From: Halieaceae bacterium UBA5085
GTDB lineage: Bacteria; Pseudomonadota; Gammaproteobacteria; Pseudomonadales; Halieaceae
Direction of reading: 5' to 3'
DNA: 64,000 bases
Assembly: GCA_002414665.1 (NCBI GenBank)
Contig: DIAF01000003.1
Location: forward strand, 10,178 to 74,177
The notes under the pieces are model-generated. The model was not told where the DNA came from, searched no databases, and worked only from the letters and a program-made list of their open reading frames with translations. Below are positions 43,062 through 53,476 of the stretch, piece by piece; within the stretch, counting starts at the first letter, position 1; each line of letters starts with the position of its first letter. The translations under genes and the position numbers were made by a program.

Positions 43062-45659
43062 TCAGAAACCCCGACCCAGTGTGAACTGGAAAATTTCGCG
43101 CTCATCTTCGGGGGACTCGTTGAGCGGCTTGGCAAGGCTGAAACTCATCGGCCCGAAACCGGTTATCCAGGTTACACCGACACCGACTGAATAGCGGAGT
43201 TCACCCGCATCGATATCAAAGCAGTTCAGCTGATTGCTGGAGCACTTCGTGTTGAACACGTTGCCCACGTCAAAGAAGAAGGCAGAGCGCAACTTGCTGC
43301 GATCTTTCAGGAACGGTAGCGGGAACAGCAGCTCCACGCTGCCCTCAATCAGGGCGTTACCGCCGAACGGGTCCGGGGTAGTATCCGGCACACTGAAGGT
43401 CAGCTTGCCCGTATCCGGGTCAATGCGGTAGCCAAACTGGGTGCCGTCAGGGCCGCCCACTTCCGTGGGGTTGCCATTCTCATCAATACCGGTGACAGGC
43501 TGATTGATGTCATACAGGGCAGCGGGCGTACCGCGCGGGCCGAGTGTATTACTCTCGAAGCCGCGAACCGAGCCGAAACCGCCGGAAAAGAAGTGCTCGA
43601 AGAATGGCAGGTTGGTGGTATCACCGTAGCCATCACCATAACCGAGCTCAGTGCGGAAACGCACAATCCACTCTTCAGTAATAGGCAGGAATTTCTCGCC
43701 GCGGTAGACCAGCTTGTAGAACTGGGCATCGGAGCCCGGCACCGCTATCTCGAAGACCAGCGACTGCGACGCACCGCGGGTTGCCAGGATGCCGCGGTTA
43801 AGGGTGGACTGGTTCCAGCTCAGCGAGGTGGTCCAGTTGAGGTACTCGTCCCCGTTCAGGTCGAGGAAACCAGGCTCCTCCGGAATGGTGAGGGCGCCAT
43901 CGGGCAGTTCCTCCAGCGGACGGAACACCTCAGGGGCCGAGAAGGTGCCGTCGGGCAAGAGGTTGCTTTCAAAGAAACCCTCAACGCCCTCTACCAGGCG
44001 CGGACTGGCCTTGATTTCCTGCACCGCAAAGCGGCCGGCGGTGATGTCCGTATTGGCAACGCCGAAGCTGAAACCGAGGCGCTGGGTTTCCTTGATCGGG
44101 TAGCCGAAGTTGAGTGCCGCACCGAGGGTATCGGTGGTATAGCGTGCCACGTTGATCTCGGACAGGTCCGTCGAGCGGTAGAACACGTTGAAGCCGCGGC
44201 TGACACCGTCCTCGGTAAAATACGGATTGGTATAGCTGAAGTTGTACAGATCCTGGTAGCGGGAGGAGTTGAGGCCGATGCCGATGCGGCGCCCGGTGCC
44301 CAGGAAGTTGTCCTGTTGCAGGTTCAGGCCGAATATCAGGCCCGCATCCTGCGCGTAACCAAAGCTGGCGCCGATGCTGCCTGACGACTGCTCTTCCACC
44401 GTAAAGTCAACATCGATCAGGTCGTCGTGACCGGCGACCTCGGGGGTCTCCACGGTCGCCTTGCTGAAGTAACCGAGGCGCTCCAGACGGATACGTGACT
44501 GCTCGATGGCCGAGGCAGAGGCCGGGGCACTCTCCATCTGGCGCATTTCGCGGCGCAATACTTCGTCAGCCGTTTTCTGGTTGCCTTCGAAACTGATTCT
44601 CCGCACGTAGGTTCGCTTGCCCGGGTCGACAAAGAACTTGAGGCCAACCGTGTTGTCCTCTTCGTTGATCTCCGGAATGCCCGTGACCTTGGCGAAGTTA
44701 TACCCCTCGTTGCCCAGCCGGCGGGTAATGAATTCTTCGGTCGAGGTCACCATCTGCTGGGAAAAGGTCTGGCCCTCGCCCATCAGAATGAAACGCCGCA
44801 AATCGCTCTCGGGCAGCACCAGGTCGCCGGACAGGTCGACACTGCTGACGGTAAATTTCTCGCCCTCGGTCACGTTGGCGGTGATGTACACCGAGCGCTT
44901 GTCGGGAGATACCGACACCTGTGTCGAGTTGATCGTGAACTGTAAGTAGCCTCTGTCGAGGTAGTAGGAACTCAGCTTTTCCAGGTCTCCCGTGAGTTTT
45001 TCGCGGGAATACTTGTCGTCGTTGGTAAAGAACGAAAACCATCCCGTCGTCTGCAACTCCAGCAGATCGGTGAGCTCCTCGTCGCTGAAGACCTCGTTGC
45101 CCACCACATTGATGTGCTTGATGGCAGCGACGGTGCCTTCATCGACGTCAATGTTGATTGCCACGCGGTTACGCGGCTCCGGCAACACCTCGGTTTCGAT
45201 GTTGGCATCATAGCGGCCCTGCTGCACGTACTGGCGCTGCAACTCAAGCTGCATGCCCTCGAGGGTGGAGCGCTGGAACACCTGCCCGATGGCGAGACCC
45301 GCGCCGCGCAAGCCGTCAAGCAGGGCCTCCGTCTCGATCGCCTTGTTACCCTCTATGTTGATTTCGCTGATACTCGGGCGCTCGGCAACGATTACCACCA
45401 GCACGTTGCCGTCGCGGCCTATGCGGATATCGTCAAAATTCCCGGTGGCAAAGAGGCTACGGGAGGCAGCGCGGATGGCCTCGGCGTTTACCAGGTCGCC
45501 CACCGCCAGCGGCATGGCCGCGAACACGGACCCTGCCGAGATGCGCTGCAGCCCCTCCACGCGGATATCGGCGACGATAAAGGAGGCGTCCTGCGCCTGG
45601 CCCAGAGGAGCCAGCAGCAGCAAGACAAGTGCCAGTAGCAGATTAATGCGTCTTTTCAA
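43062..45659 (-). CDS. bamA: Outer-membrane protein assembly factor BamA
   Basis: The core Omp85 protein of the BAM complex. After a signal peptide (KRRINLLLALVLLLLAPLGQAQ) come five POTRA repeats (from FIVADIRVEGLQRISAGSVF to about residue 420) and the 16-strand barrel ending FQFTLGRGF with a terminal Phe. The lid-lock motif is SVRGFESNTLGP. At about 865 residues it is longer than E. coli BamA (810). No ATG lies at the expected start; the TTG at 45659 fits the signal peptide, but GTG at 45674 is also possible. Confidence 0.95.
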   Translation of the reverse strand: MKRRINLLLALVLLLLAPLGQAQDASFIVADIRVEGLQRISAGSVFAAMPLAVGDLVNAEAIRAASRSLFATGNFDDIRIGRDGNVLVVIVAERPSISEINIEGNKAIETEALLDGLRGAGLAIGQVFQRSTLEGMQLELQRQYVQQGRYDANIETEVLPEPRNRVAINIDVDEGTVAAIKHINVVGNEVFSDEELTDLLELQTTGWFSFFTNDDKYSREKLTGDLEKLSSYYLDRGYLQFTINSTQVSVSPDKRSVYITANVTEGEKFTVSSVDLSGDLVLPESDLRRFILMGEGQTFSQQMVTSTEEFITRRLGNEGYNFAKVTGIPEINEEDNTVGLKFFVDPGKRTYVRRISFEGNQKTADEVLRREMRQMESAPASASAIEQSRIRLERLGYFSKATVETPEVAGHDDLIDVDFTVEEQSSGSIGASFGYAQDAGLIFGLNLQQDNFLGTGRRIGIGLNSSRYQDLYNFSYTNPYFTEDGVSRGFNVFYRSTDLSEINVARYTTDTLGAALNFGYPIKETQRLGFSFGVANTDITAGRFAVQEIKASPRLVEGVEGFFESNLLPDGTFSAPEVFRPLEELPDGALTIPEEPGFLDLNGDEYLNWTTSLSWNQSTLNRGILATRGASQSLVFEIAVPGSDAQFYKLVYRGEKFLPITEEWIVRFRTELGYGDGYGDTTNLPFFEHFFSGGFGSVRGFESNTLGPRGTPAALYDINQPVTGIDENGNPTEVGGPDGTQFGYRIDPDTGKLTFSVPDTTPDPFGGNALIEGSVELLFPLPFLKDRSKLRSAFFFDVGNVFNTKCSSNQLNCFDIDAGELRYSVGVGVTWITGFGPMSFSLAKPLNESPEDEREIFQFTLGRGF

Positions 45660-45728
45660 AATAGTCCCAACCACTGGTGAGGCCCGACCCCAAGGTCCTT
45701 GATGTGTCAATGCCCGGGTTGCCCAACC

Positions 45729-47084
45729 CTACAGGCGCGCGAAATCGTTATATAGAGCCAGTGCCATTACCCCGAGGATCAGAAACAGGCCAAGCTGGTA
45801 ACCCAGCATTTGCACTTTTTCGGGCACTGGCCGCCCCGCCAGAAGCTCCACCGTGTAATACAGCAGATGGCCACCATCAAGCACCGGAATGGGCAACAGG
45901 TTCAAAACTCCGAGGCTGACACTGAGCAGGGCCAGAAAGCCGATGTAGGACTCCAGCCCCGACTTCGCCGAGGCGGACGCCACTTTAGCAATGGTGATGG
46001 GGCCACTCAAGTTTTTTGGCGATATCAGGCCCTGGATCATCTTCTTGATCGAGCTCAGAGTAAAGGCCACCAGGTCCCCCGTGCGCACAAATGCCGCTCC
46101 CAGGGATTCCACGGGGCCACGCTCAAACTCGCGCAGCATCCCCTCGGGCAACGCCGGCATTGACACGGCGATACCCACACGACCGATCGTTTCGCCCGCG
46201 CTGTCGGTTTCCGCGTCCGGCACGATCTGCATGGCCACCGTGTCGCTGCCCCGCTGCACCTCCAGGGCAATCGGCTGGCCCGGGCGATCACGCACGTAAG
46301 CCACCCACTCCAGCCACTCGGCCATGGGCGTACCATCGGCGCTCAGCACGCGATCTCCCGGCAGCAGACCCGCACGCTCCGCCGGACTGTCGGCGACAAC
46401 CTCGCTGACCACCGGGGGCACGGAGGGCGCGTAGGGTGTGATACCAAGACCGGTCAGTAAATCGGGGGATTCGTCGTCTCCCAGCCATTGCTGCAGTCGG
46501 CCCTCTGACTCGTAGATCATGCTCGAGTCTGGATACTTCACGCTGAAATGCACCGTCCCGGTATCGCCGATACGGTCCAGCAGGCGGAAGCTCAAGGCCT
46601 GCCAGGTCGGTGTTTCCTTGCCGTCAACGGCGACGATTTCCTGCCCTGACTCCAGCCCCGCGATATCCGCCACAGAGCCGGGTTTGACCGCGCCGATAAC
46701 CGGTGCATAGCCGCTTTCGCCGGCCATGAAAAGAAACCAGTAGGCGACGATGGCCAGAAGGAAATTGGCAATGGGACCCGCCGCGACAACCGCAATACGC
46801 TGCAGGACCGGCTTGCGGTTGAAGGCCCGTTCCTGCTCGCCAGCGGCGACCTCCCCTTCCCGCTCGTCCAGCATCTTCACGTAGCCCCCGAGGGGAATCA
46901 GGGCGATGCAGAACTCGGTACCATGCCGATCCTGCCAAGTGTAGACAGACTTGCCAAAGCCTATCGAGAAACGCAGTACTTTCACACCGCAACGTCGCGC
47001 CACCCAGAAGTGGCCGAACTCATGCACCGCCACCAACACGCCGAGGGTCAGCAGGGTGATACCGATGGTGTAGGCCAAATCCAT
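45729..47084 (-). CDS. rseP: Site-2 metalloprotease RseP
   Basis: A 451-residue intramembrane zinc protease that in relatives cleaves the anti-sigma-E factor and remnant signal peptides. The zinc motif HEFGH is at 21-25 in TM1; the third ligand is in LPIPVLDGGHLLYY near the C-terminus. Two PDZ domains lie between (GYAPVIGAVKPGSVADIAGL; PVVSEVVADSPAERAGLLPG). Its ATG overlaps the end of dxr by one base. Confidence 0.97.
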   Translation of the reverse strand: MDLAYTIGITLLTLGVLVAVHEFGHFWVARRCGVKVLRFSIGFGKSVYTWQDRHGTEFCIALIPLGGYVKMLDEREGEVAAGEQERAFNRKPVLQRIAVVAAGPIANFLLAIVAYWFLFMAGESGYAPVIGAVKPGSVADIAGLESGQEIVAVDGKETPTWQALSFRLLDRIGDTGTVHFSVKYPDSSMIYESEGRLQQWLGDDESPDLLTGLGITPYAPSVPPVVSEVVADSPAERAGLLPGDRVLSADGTPMAEWLEWVAYVRDRPGQPIALEVQRGSDTVAMQIVPDAETDSAGETIGRVGIAVSMPALPEGMLREFERGPVESLGAAFVRTGDLVAFTLSSIKKMIQGLISPKNLSGPITIAKVASASAKSGLESYIGFLALLSVSLGVLNLLPIPVLDGGHLLYYTVELLAGRPVPEKVQMLGYQLGLFLILGVMALALYNDFARL

Positions 47085-48295
47085 TAATTCTCTCCGCCGG
47101 CGAGGAACCGGCTACTATAGCGTGCGACATGCAATGCCGCGATATCGCGGGATTCACGGTCCGCAGCTTCGACCACACCGAGCGAAGTGGGTTCAACCAC
47201 CGGTATGGCGGCCAGCGCCGCCTCGATGACCACCGGTATGGCGTTAAAACCGATATCACCGGCAAGAAAGGCCTGCACTGCCACTTCGTTGGCCGCGTTG
47301 CACACGGCCATTGCAGTGCCTCCCGCGGCGGCAGCCTCACGCGCCAGCCGCAGACAGGGGAACCGGCCCTCATCCGGTGCCTCAAAATGCAAGCGGGACA
47401 GCGCCACCAGATCCAGTGGCGCCACCCCGGCGTCAATCCGCTCCGGCCAGCCCAGCCCGTAGGCGATCGGCGTCCGCATATCCGGGTTACCCAGCTGGGC
47501 CAGCACAGATCCATCCACATACTGCACCAGAGAGTGCACGATGCTTTCCGGGTGCACCACGATCTCGACGCGAGACGGCGCAACATCAAACAGCCAGCAG
47601 GCCTCAATCAGCTCCAGCCCCTTGTTCATCAGGGTTGCGGAGTCCACGGATATCTTGCGGCCCATGGACCAGTTGGGGTGGGCGCAGGCCTCTGCCGGCG
47701 TGGCCGCCGCAATGGCCTCGGCAGTCCAATTGCGGAACGGGCCACCGGAAGCGGTCAGCAGAATCCTGCTGACTCCCTCCAGCCCGGGCGCCGCATCACT
47801 CCCCTGCGGCAGACACTGAAAGATGGCGTTGTGCTCGCTGTCGATGGGCAGAATCACCGCGCCCGCCCTGCGCGCAGCCGCCATCAGCAGATGACCTGCC
47901 ATGACCAGCGACTCCTTGTTGGCGAGCAGGATGCGCTTACCGGCCTCGGCCGCCGCCAGGGTGGAGGGCAGACCAGCGGCTCCAACAATCGCCGCCATGA
48001 CGGCATCGACCTCAGCGTGCGCGGCTATCTGCTGCAGGCCCTCCGCGCCGGCCAGCACCTCGGTGTCGCAGACACCCGCGAGGCGTTTGCGCAGCGCATC
48101 TGCAGCATCCGGATCGACCATCACCGCGTAACGCGGGTGGAACGCCTCGCACTGGGCCGCCAGCTTGTCCACCGAGCGGTTGGCGGCCAGCGCCCAGGCG
48201 CGGAATCGCTGCGGATGGCGGGCTATGACATCCAGCGTGCTGACGCCAATCGACCCAGTGCTACCCAGCACGGCCACCTGTTGTACGCCGGGCAC
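47084..48295 (-). CDS. dxr: 1-deoxy-D-xylulose-5-phosphate reductoisomerase
   Basis: The second enzyme of the MEP isoprenoid pathway, about 403 residues from a GTG at 48295. Visible motifs: [18 protein letters not shown] (NADPH site), [26 protein letters not shown] (metal and substrate), SGGPFRNW and [19 protein letters not shown]. The GTG start has a GGGGTGG tract seven bases upstream and follows the cdsA stop by two bases; upstream in-frame sequence inside cdsA is not family-like. Also called ispC. Confidence 0.96.
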   Translation of the reverse strand: MPGVQQVAVLGSTGSIGVSTLDVIARHPQRFRAWALAANRSVDKLAAQCEAFHPRYAVMVDPDAADALRKRLAGVCDTEVLAGAEGLQQIAAHAEVDAVMAAIVGAAGLPSTLAAAEAGKRILLANKESLVMAGHLLMAAARRAGAVILPIDSEHNAIFQCLPQGSDAAPGLEGVSRILLTASGGPFRNWTAEAIAAATPAEACAHPNWSMGRKISVDSATLMNKGLELIEACWLFDVAPSRVEIVVHPESIVHSLVQYVDGSVLAQLGNPDMRTPIAYGLGWPERIDAGVAPLDLVALSRLHFEAPDEGRFPCLRLAREAAAAGGTAMAVCNAANEVAVQAFLAGDIGFNAIPVVIEAALAAIPVVEPTSLGVVEAADRESRDIAALHVARYSSRFLAGGEN

Positions 48296-48297
48296 GA

Positions 48298-49134
48298 CTA
48301 CCACCCCGCCAGGAGCAGGCCGAGAGCAAACACCGGCGCCGCACTGCACAGGCTGTCCAGCCGATCGAGCAGGCCCCCGTGCCCGGGCAGCAAGGAACCG
48401 CTGTCTTTCACACCGCTCTCGCGCTTCACCATGCTGACCGTCAGGTCACCGACCACAGACGCCAGCGCTGTTGTCACAACCACGGCGATGACCGCGGCCA
48501 GGGAGATGTGCGCCATGCGCGCCGGCAATACCGACCAGAGGGCTACCGCAAGCAGGGTGGCGCAGGCCACACCACCCCAGAAACCCTCCCAGGTCTTGGC
48601 AGGACTGACATGCACAGCCAGCTTGTGGCGACCAAAGCGGGTACCCGAGAAATAGGCACCGATATCCGTGGCGGCCACAATCACCACCATGACAACCAGT
48701 AGCAGGCCACCCCGCGGGAACGCCAGCAGGTACACCGCTGCCAGCCATGCAGAGGCAAGAATCAGCAGCCCCATGAGGCTGCGCATCACGCGGCTGCGCC
48801 ACAGCACTGCACTGGCCGGATAGCTTTTCACCCAGAGCAGGGAAAACGACCACCACAGGCAGGCGATACCGAGCACCGGCTGCACCTGCTCCCGCTGCGG
48901 CGCCAGGCCCAGTTCGGCGTACACGAACAGCGCAGCAAGCAACACGCCCAGCACAACAACGAACAGGCCGCGGGACAGCGACGATTGCCAGCCTGCAAGA
49001 CGGGCCCATTCCCAGCCACCGAGGCAGACCACGACCCCCAGCAGGAAAGCCAACCACAGCAGCGGCAGAAACAGTACCGCGGCAAGAAACAGGCCCGCCA
49101 TGGCCAGCGCGGTCACGATCCTCTGCTTAAGCAT
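48298..49134 (-). CDS. cdsA: Phosphatidate cytidylyltransferase
   Basis: A 278-residue inner-membrane enzyme making CDP-diacylglycerol, the precursor of all phospholipids. It has multiple hydrophobic segments from residue 9 on. The signature region [32 protein letters not shown] and the C-terminal [21 protein letters not shown] then [15 protein letters not shown] is diagnostic. Start [15 protein letters not shown] overlaps the uppS end by 8 bp; a further in-frame upstream extension lies wholly within uppS and is rejected. Confidence 0.97.
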   Translation of the reverse strand: MLKQRIVTALAMAGLFLAAVLFLPLLWLAFLLGVVVCLGGWEWARLAGWQSSLSRGLFVVVLGVLLAALFVYAELGLAPQREQVQPVLGIACLWWSFSLLWVKSYPASAVLWRSRVMRSLMGLLILASAWLAAVYLLAFPRGGLLLVVMVVIVAATDIGAYFSGTRFGRHKLAVHVSPAKTWEGFWGGVACATLLAVALWSVLPARMAHISLAAVIAVVVTTALASVVGDLTVSMVKRESGVKDSGSLLPGHGGLLDRLDSLCSAAPVFALGLLLAGW

Positions 49135-49897
49135 CTTGGACCCCCGACGCCAGTGCATCCGGCTCACGCACACCAAAACGGCGTTCGCGGCGGGCATAGT
49201 CGGAGAGGGCGCGGGCGAACTCCAGCTCGCCAAAATCCGGCCACAGGGTACTGGTGAAGTAGAGCTCACTGTAGGCAAACTGCCAGAGCATGAAATTGCT
49301 GATGCGGGCGTCCCCCCCGGTGCGAATGCACAAGTCGGGCGCCGGCAGGTCACTCAGTGCCATCACCTCCGCCAGCGACGTTTCGTTGATATCCTCCACC
49401 GCCAGCTCGCCCGCCTGTACCCGGGCAGCCAGCGTGCGCGATGCCTGGGTGATGTCCCAACGGCCACCGTAGTCCACAGCGAGCACCACCGTGGCGACCG
49501 TATTGTCGCGGGTCAGGCGCTCCGCATTCGCCATCAGGCGCTGCAGCCGCTCACTGAAACGGCTGCGCTCACCGATAAAACGCAGGCGCACACCGTCCCT
49601 GTGCAGGTCGCGCACTTCGTTGCGCAGATAGCGGGAGAGCAACGCGAGCAGGGCCCGCACCTCAGGCCGCGGACGGCCCCAATTTTCGCTGCTGAAAGCA
49701 AACAGCGTGAGGACCTCAATACGGTGCTGCTGGCAGGAGCGCAAGACGCCGCGTACCGCCTCGACGCCGGCGCGGTGTCCTGCGTGCCCGGGGAGAGACT
49801 GGCGCCGTGCCCAGCGGTTGTTGCCGTCCATGATAATGGCAACATGACGGGGAACCGGAGTGGCCTCCGGCAGGCCTGGCGATTCGCGGCTGGGCAT
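49127..49897 (-). CDS. uppS: Undecaprenyl diphosphate synthase
   Basis: A 256-residue cis-prenyltransferase making the C55 carrier for peptidoglycan and O-antigen. Family motifs: HVAIIMDGNNRWARRQSLPG, LTLFAFSSENWGRP, VLAVDYGGRWDITQA and PDLCIRTGGDARISNFMLWQ, then YSELYFTSTLWPDF. It starts 13 bp after the frr stop. Confidence 0.97.
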   Translation of the reverse strand: MPSRESPGLPEATPVPRHVAIIMDGNNRWARRQSLPGHAGHRAGVEAVRGVLRSCQQHRIEVLTLFAFSSENWGRPRPEVRALLALLSRYLRNEVRDLHRDGVRLRFIGERSRFSERLQRLMANAERLTRDNTVATVVLAVDYGGRWDITQASRTLAARVQAGELAVEDINETSLAEVMALSDLPAPDLCIRTGGDARISNFMLWQFAYSELYFTSTLWPDFGELEFARALSDYARRERRFGVREPDALASGVQDA

Positions 49898-49910
49898 GCG
49901 GCCAGGCGAC

Positions 49911-50468
49911 TCAAATTTCCATCAGGTCAGCTTCTTTCTCAGCCAGCATTTTCTCAATGCGGTCCGTGAAGCTGTCGGTCAGTTTCTGCACCACTTCCTG
50001 ACCGCGGCGCTCGTCATCCTCGCTGATGTCTTTCTCCTTGACCAGTTCCTTCAGCATGCTCATGGCATCGCGCCGGGCGTTGCGCACGGATACGCGCGCC
50101 GCTTCCGCCTCCGCCCGCGCCTGCCGCGTGTACCCCTTGCGGGTCTCTTCGGTCAGCATGGGCATGGGAATACGGATGACGTCGCCAGCCGTGGAAGGGT
50201 TCAACCCCAGGTCAGACTTGAGGATAGCGCGCTCGATCTTGGGCGTCAGGGAGCGGTCCCAGGCTGTTACCATCAGGGTGCGCGCATCTTCCACGCTGAT
50301 ATTCGCCACCTGGTTCAAGGGTGACTCGGAGCCGTAATACTCGACACGAATACCATCGAGAATGCTGGGGTGGGCGCGACCCGTGCGAATCTTGTTGAAA
50401 TGATGCACCAGGGCCTCAACGCTTTTTTCCATCCGCTCCTGGGCCTCGGCTTTGATATCTTCAATCAC
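49911..50468 (-). CDS. frr: Ribosome recycling factor
   Basis: A 185-residue RRF that splits post-termination ribosomes with EF-G. Conserved blocks: [76 protein letters not shown] and [14 protein letters not shown]-like sequence precedes the ATG. It follows pyrH by 30 bp. Confidence 0.98.
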   Translation of the reverse strand: MIEDIKAEAQERMEKSVEALVHHFNKIRTGRAHPSILDGIRVEYYGSESPLNQVANISVEDARTLMVTAWDRSLTPKIERAILKSDLGLNPSTAGDVIRIPMPMLTEETRKGYTRQARAEAEAARVSVRNARRDAMSMLKELVKEKDISEDDERRGQEVVQKLTDSFTDRIEKMLAEKEADLMEI

Positions 50469-50498
50469 CTTTATCTCTCTCCTTGCGCTGCAATAAGG

Positions 50499-51224
50499 CT
50501 ACTGGATCAGGGTCCCTTCCTGGCCGCCGCGCACGATGCTGAGCAACGCACCGCGATCTTCCATCTTGAACACCCGCACAGGCAGGCGGTGATCCCGGCA
50601 AAGGCAAATGGCGGTGAGATCCATCACCTCCAGTTTCTTGTCCAGCACTTCGTCGTAGCTCAGCTGCTGGTACTTCACAGCATCGCTGAATTTCATGGGA
50701 TCGGCGGAATACACGCCATCCACCTTGGTCGCCTTCATGACCAGCTCGGCGTCGACTTCAATGCCCCGCAGGCAGGCGGCCGAATCCGTGGTAAAGAAGG
50801 GGTTGCCGGTTCCGGCGCAGAATATGACCACATCGCCGTTGCTCAGCGCGCGAATCGCCTTGCGCCGGTCATAGTGATCGACCACGCCGCTCATGGGGAT
50901 GGAGGACATCACCTGGGTTGCGATATTCGAGCGCTCCAGGGCATCGCGCAGCGCCAGCGCGTTCATCACGGTTGCCAACATACCCATGTGGTCACCGGTG
51001 ACGCGATCAAGCCCCGCGGACTGCAGCGCGGCGCCACGGAACAGGTTGCCGCCGCCGACAACGATGCCTACCTGCACACCGATACCGACCAACTGGCCGA
51101 TCTCCAGCGCCAGCTGGTCGAGTATGCGCGGGTCTATCCCGAACTTCTCACTACCGGTCAGGGCCTCGCCACTGAGTTTGAGCAGTATCCGTTTATACTT
51201 TTTGTCGCCTGAAGCCTGTGGCAT
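50499..51224 (-). CDS. pyrH: UMP kinase
   Basis: A 241-residue amino-acid-kinase-family enzyme phosphorylating UMP to UDP. Motifs: [74 protein letters not shown] and [19 protein letters not shown] [15 protein letters not shown]. The ATG at 51224 ([12 protein letters not shown]) has GGGAGA nine bases upstream; upstream in-frame codons lie over the promoter. It likely has its own promoter behind the tsf terminator. Confidence 0.97.
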   Translation of the reverse strand: MPQASGDKKYKRILLKLSGEALTGSEKFGIDPRILDQLALEIGQLVGIGVQVGIVVGGGNLFRGAALQSAGLDRVTGDHMGMLATVMNALALRDALERSNIATQVMSSIPMSGVVDHYDRRKAIRALSNGDVVIFCAGTGNPFFTTDSAACLRGIEVDAELVMKATKVDGVYSADPMKFSDAVKYQQLSYDEVLDKKLEVMDLTAICLCRDHRLPVRVFKMEDRGALLSIVRGGQEGTLIQ

Positions 51225-51249
51225 AACGGTTGTCTCCCGAACTGCGTGC

Positions 51250-51255
51250 ATAATA
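51250..51255 (-). promoter_or_regulatory. Candidate pyrH promoter (-10 element)
   Basis: On the minus strand TATTAT (51255-51250) lies 26 bases ahead of the pyrH start and downstream of the tsf terminator, so pyrH needs a promoter here. The corresponding -35 region is poor, so only the -10 is supported. Confidence 0.4.
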
Positions 51256-51320
51256 CAGGACAAACCGGCCGCACCCTAGTGCCGCACCCGATAAAGTCCG
51301 GCTGCCCCCTCACCCATACC

Positions 51321-51350
51321 CACAAAAAACGGGGCCGTAGCCCCGTTTTC
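51321..51350 (-). terminator. Intrinsic terminator after tsf
   Basis: On the minus strand AAAACGGGGC-TACG-GCCCCGTTTT (51349-51326) forms a 10-bp stem with a stable tetraloop, continuing into a run of six Ts (51329-51324). It is 18 bp after the tsf stop and is a textbook Rho-independent terminator. Confidence 0.93.
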
Positions 51351-51367
51351 AGCGACCTGAAAGCCCC

Positions 51368-52225
51368 TCAACCCTTGAGCTGGGCTGCAACCTCTGCCGC
51401 GAAGTCCACCTGTTCCTTCTCGATGCCTTCACCCACTTCAAAACGGATGAAGGAAACCACCGATGCACCCGCTGACGACACCAGCTTGCCGACTGTGACA
51501 TCCGGGTCCTTGACGAAGGGCTGCTCAACCAGGCTGTTCTCGGCGAGGAATTTCTTGATGCGGCCACCGATCATTTTCTCGACAATCTCTGCCGGCTTGC
51601 CGGAATCCTGCGCCTGCACCGTGTAGATTTCGCGTTCTTTCTCGATCAGCTCAGCCGGCATATCCTCGGCGGAGACCACCTGCGGATTGACCGCGGCCAC
51701 ATGCATGGCAACGTCCTTGGCCAGGTCCTGATCACCGCCCTTGAGCTCAACCAGTACAGCAATGCGGTTGTTGCCGTGCACGTAGGCGCCGACGACACCC
51801 GCATCTGCAGTCACCAGGCTGATGCGACGCACGCTGATGTTCTCACCGATTTTCTGTACCAGCGCCTCGCGGGCCGCTTCCAGGTCACCCGCCATCAGAG
51901 CAGCAACGTCGGTCTCCCGGTTTTCAAACGCCGCGTTCACCACCCGGGCAACAAAGCCCAGGAAGTTCTCGTCCCGCGCGACAAAGTCGGTTTCGCTGTT
52001 CACTTCCACGATCACGCCGTAGCTGCCGTCTTCGGCGATACGCGTGGACACAACACCATCAGCGGCGGTGCGGCCAGCTTTTTTGGCCGCCTTCATGCCG
52101 CTGGATTTGCGCAGCTCTTCAATTGCTTTCTCGATGTCACCGTCAGCGGCTGCGAGTGCCTTTTTGCACTCCAGCAAGCCCAGGCCGGTGCGCTCACGTA
52201 GTTCCTTGACCAATGCTGCAGACAT
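51368..52225 (-). CDS. tsf: Elongation factor Ts
   Basis: The 285-residue nucleotide exchange factor for EF-Tu. It begins with a UBA-like domain ([21 protein letters not shown]) and contains the [10 protein letters not shown] motif (about 80-89), then [19 protein letters not shown] and the dimerisation core. It follows rpsB by 113 bp. That gap contains short GC-rich inverted repeats, for example GCCTCC/GGAGGC at 52276-52292, but no T-run. A GGAGGA ribosome-binding site precedes the ATG. Confidence 0.98.
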   Translation of the reverse strand: MSAALVKELRERTGLGLLECKKALAAADGDIEKAIEELRKSSGMKAAKKAGRTAADGVVSTRIAEDGSYGVIVEVNSETDFVARDENFLGFVARVVNAAFENRETDVAALMAGDLEAAREALVQKIGENISVRRISLVTADAGVVGAYVHGNNRIAVLVELKGGDQDLAKDVAMHVAAVNPQVVSAEDMPAELIEKEREIYTVQAQDSGKPAEIVEKMIGGRIKKFLAENSLVEQPFVKDPDVTVGKLVSSAGASVVSFIRFEVGEGIEKEQVDFAAEVAAQLKG

Positions 52226-52338
52226 GGTTTCCTCCTGCTACAACCCCTCGCGGGGCCGTGAATTCCTGAACGATTGCCTCCGCTCGGGAGGCCGGGATAC
52301 TCCGGGATGAACCGCTGCGGCCCCCCGGAGTGCGAGGC

Positions 52339-53088
52339 TTACTCGGCCGCTGGCTCCGCAGCGGCAACTTCGACGAACTCGTCGCGCACGACACTCTGGT
52401 CGCCACCGTCAGCCTTGCCCGCAAGGCAGGCATCCGCGACAGCGGAAACGTAGAGCTTAATGGCGCGGATCGCGTCATCGTTACCCGGGATCACGTAATC
52501 CACGCCATCGGGGTTACTGTTGGTGTCGACCACACCAATCACCGGAATACCCAGCTTGTTGGCCTCGGTGATGGCGATGCGCTCGTGGTCGACATCAATG
52601 ACAAACAGGGCATCCGGCAAGCCGCCCATATCCTTGATACCGCCGATGCTGCGCTCCAGTTTTTCCATGTCACGGGTGCGCATCAGCGCTTCTTTCTTCG
52701 TGAGCTTGGCGAAGGTGCCGTCGGCCTGCTGTGCCTCAAGCTCGCGCAGACGCTTGATGGAGGCACGAATCGTCTTGTAGTTGGTGAGCATGCCGCCCAG
52801 CCAACGGTGGCTGACGTAGGGCATGCCAGCGCGATCGGCCTGTTCCTTGATGATCTTTCCCGCGGCCCGCTTGGTGCCAACAAACAGAATCTTGTTCTTG
52901 TTTGCCGCCAGGCGTTGCACCAGGTTCAGTGCCTCGTTGAAGGCGGGCACGGTGTGCTCGAGGTTGATGATGTGGATCTTGTTCCGGGCACCGAAGATGT
53001 AGCGATCCATCTTGGGGTTCCAGTACCGGGTCTGGTGACCAAAGTGAGCGCCTGCCTGCAGCAGGTCGCGCATGCTTACTTGCGACAT
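52339..53088 (-). CDS. rpsB: 30S ribosomal protein S2
   Basis: A 249-residue S2. Motifs: [76 protein letters not shown] and the second signature [20 protein letters not shown], then [20 protein letters not shown]. The ATG at 53088 ([10 protein letters not shown]) matches S2 proteins; the in-frame extension of 12 codons is leader. First gene of the long minus-strand block. Confidence 0.98.
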   Translation of the reverse strand: MSQVSMRDLLQAGAHFGHQTRYWNPKMDRYIFGARNKIHIINLEHTVPAFNEALNLVQRLAANKNKILFVGTKRAAGKIIKEQADRAGMPYVSHRWLGGMLTNYKTIRASIKRLRELEAQQADGTFAKLTKKEALMRTRDMEKLERSIGGIKDMGGLPDALFVIDVDHERIAITEANKLGIPVIGVVDTNSNPDGVDYVIPGNDDAIRAIKLYVSAVADACLAGKADGGDQSVVRDEFVEVAAAEPAAE

Positions 53089-53240
53089 GGTGAATACCTT
53101 TTGTATCGGGTTAGGCCTCCACATATCCCTTGCGCCAAACCGGCCGGAGCCGGCACCCTGACGCAGGTGTCGATATGTGTGCGACGTTAGGTTTTCTTCT
53201 CTGCGGCAGCCCGAGACTCAGGACTCACCGTCAAGAAGGC
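53089..53240 (-). promoter_or_regulatory. rpsB mRNA leader
   Basis: About 150 bases separate the predicted transcription start from the rpsB ATG. The leader carries GC-rich pairing sequences, such as GCCGGCTCCGGCCGGTTTGG around 53137-53156. In gammaproteobacteria S2 represses its own mRNA through such a leader; presence of that element here is inferred from position, not from a confirmed structure. Confidence 0.4.
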
Positions 53241-53244
53241 GCGC

Positions 53245-53273
53245 TTTATACCACAAGAGCGTCTTCCTGGGAA
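53245..53273 (-). promoter_or_regulatory. Candidate rpsB promoter
   Basis: On the minus strand TTCCCA (53273-53268), a 17-bp spacer and TATAAA (53250-53245) form a good sigma70-type promoter about 160 bases ahead of rpsB. The rest of the 388-bp divergent region holds the map promoter and no coding sequence I can support. Confidence 0.6.
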
Positions 53274-53375
53274 GCGGCGAGGCAGCCGCCATGTCGAGCC
53301 GCGTGCCCCCGTGCAGGCAGCCCGGGACGCCGTGCGGCGCTATTCCAGCTGCCCTCTGCGGGTCACGGGCCGCGG

Positions 53376-53406
53376 TTACTCACAGGGAGCCCGAATCCTG
53401 TAGAAT
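53376..53406 (+). promoter_or_regulatory. Candidate map promoter
   Basis: TAGAAT (53401-53406, five of six matches to the -10 consensus) lies 70 bases before the map start. The best -35 nearby is TTACTC (53376-53381) with a rather long 19-bp spacer, so the call is tentative. Confidence 0.4.
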
Positions 53407-53476
53407 ACTCCGCTACCCGCGGGTGCGACGGCAGCGCCGACGAACACTCGCCCCTACAAACGACGACAGGTAATGC

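Noticed and set aside
47129..48655. 508-codon plus-strand open frame
   Set aside because: Runs antisense across dxr and cdsA, two well-supported genes.
52276..52292. GCCTCC-GCTCG-GGAGGC hairpin between rpsB and tsf as a terminator
   Set aside because: The stem is short and there is no T-run; rpsB and tsf are normally co-transcribed.
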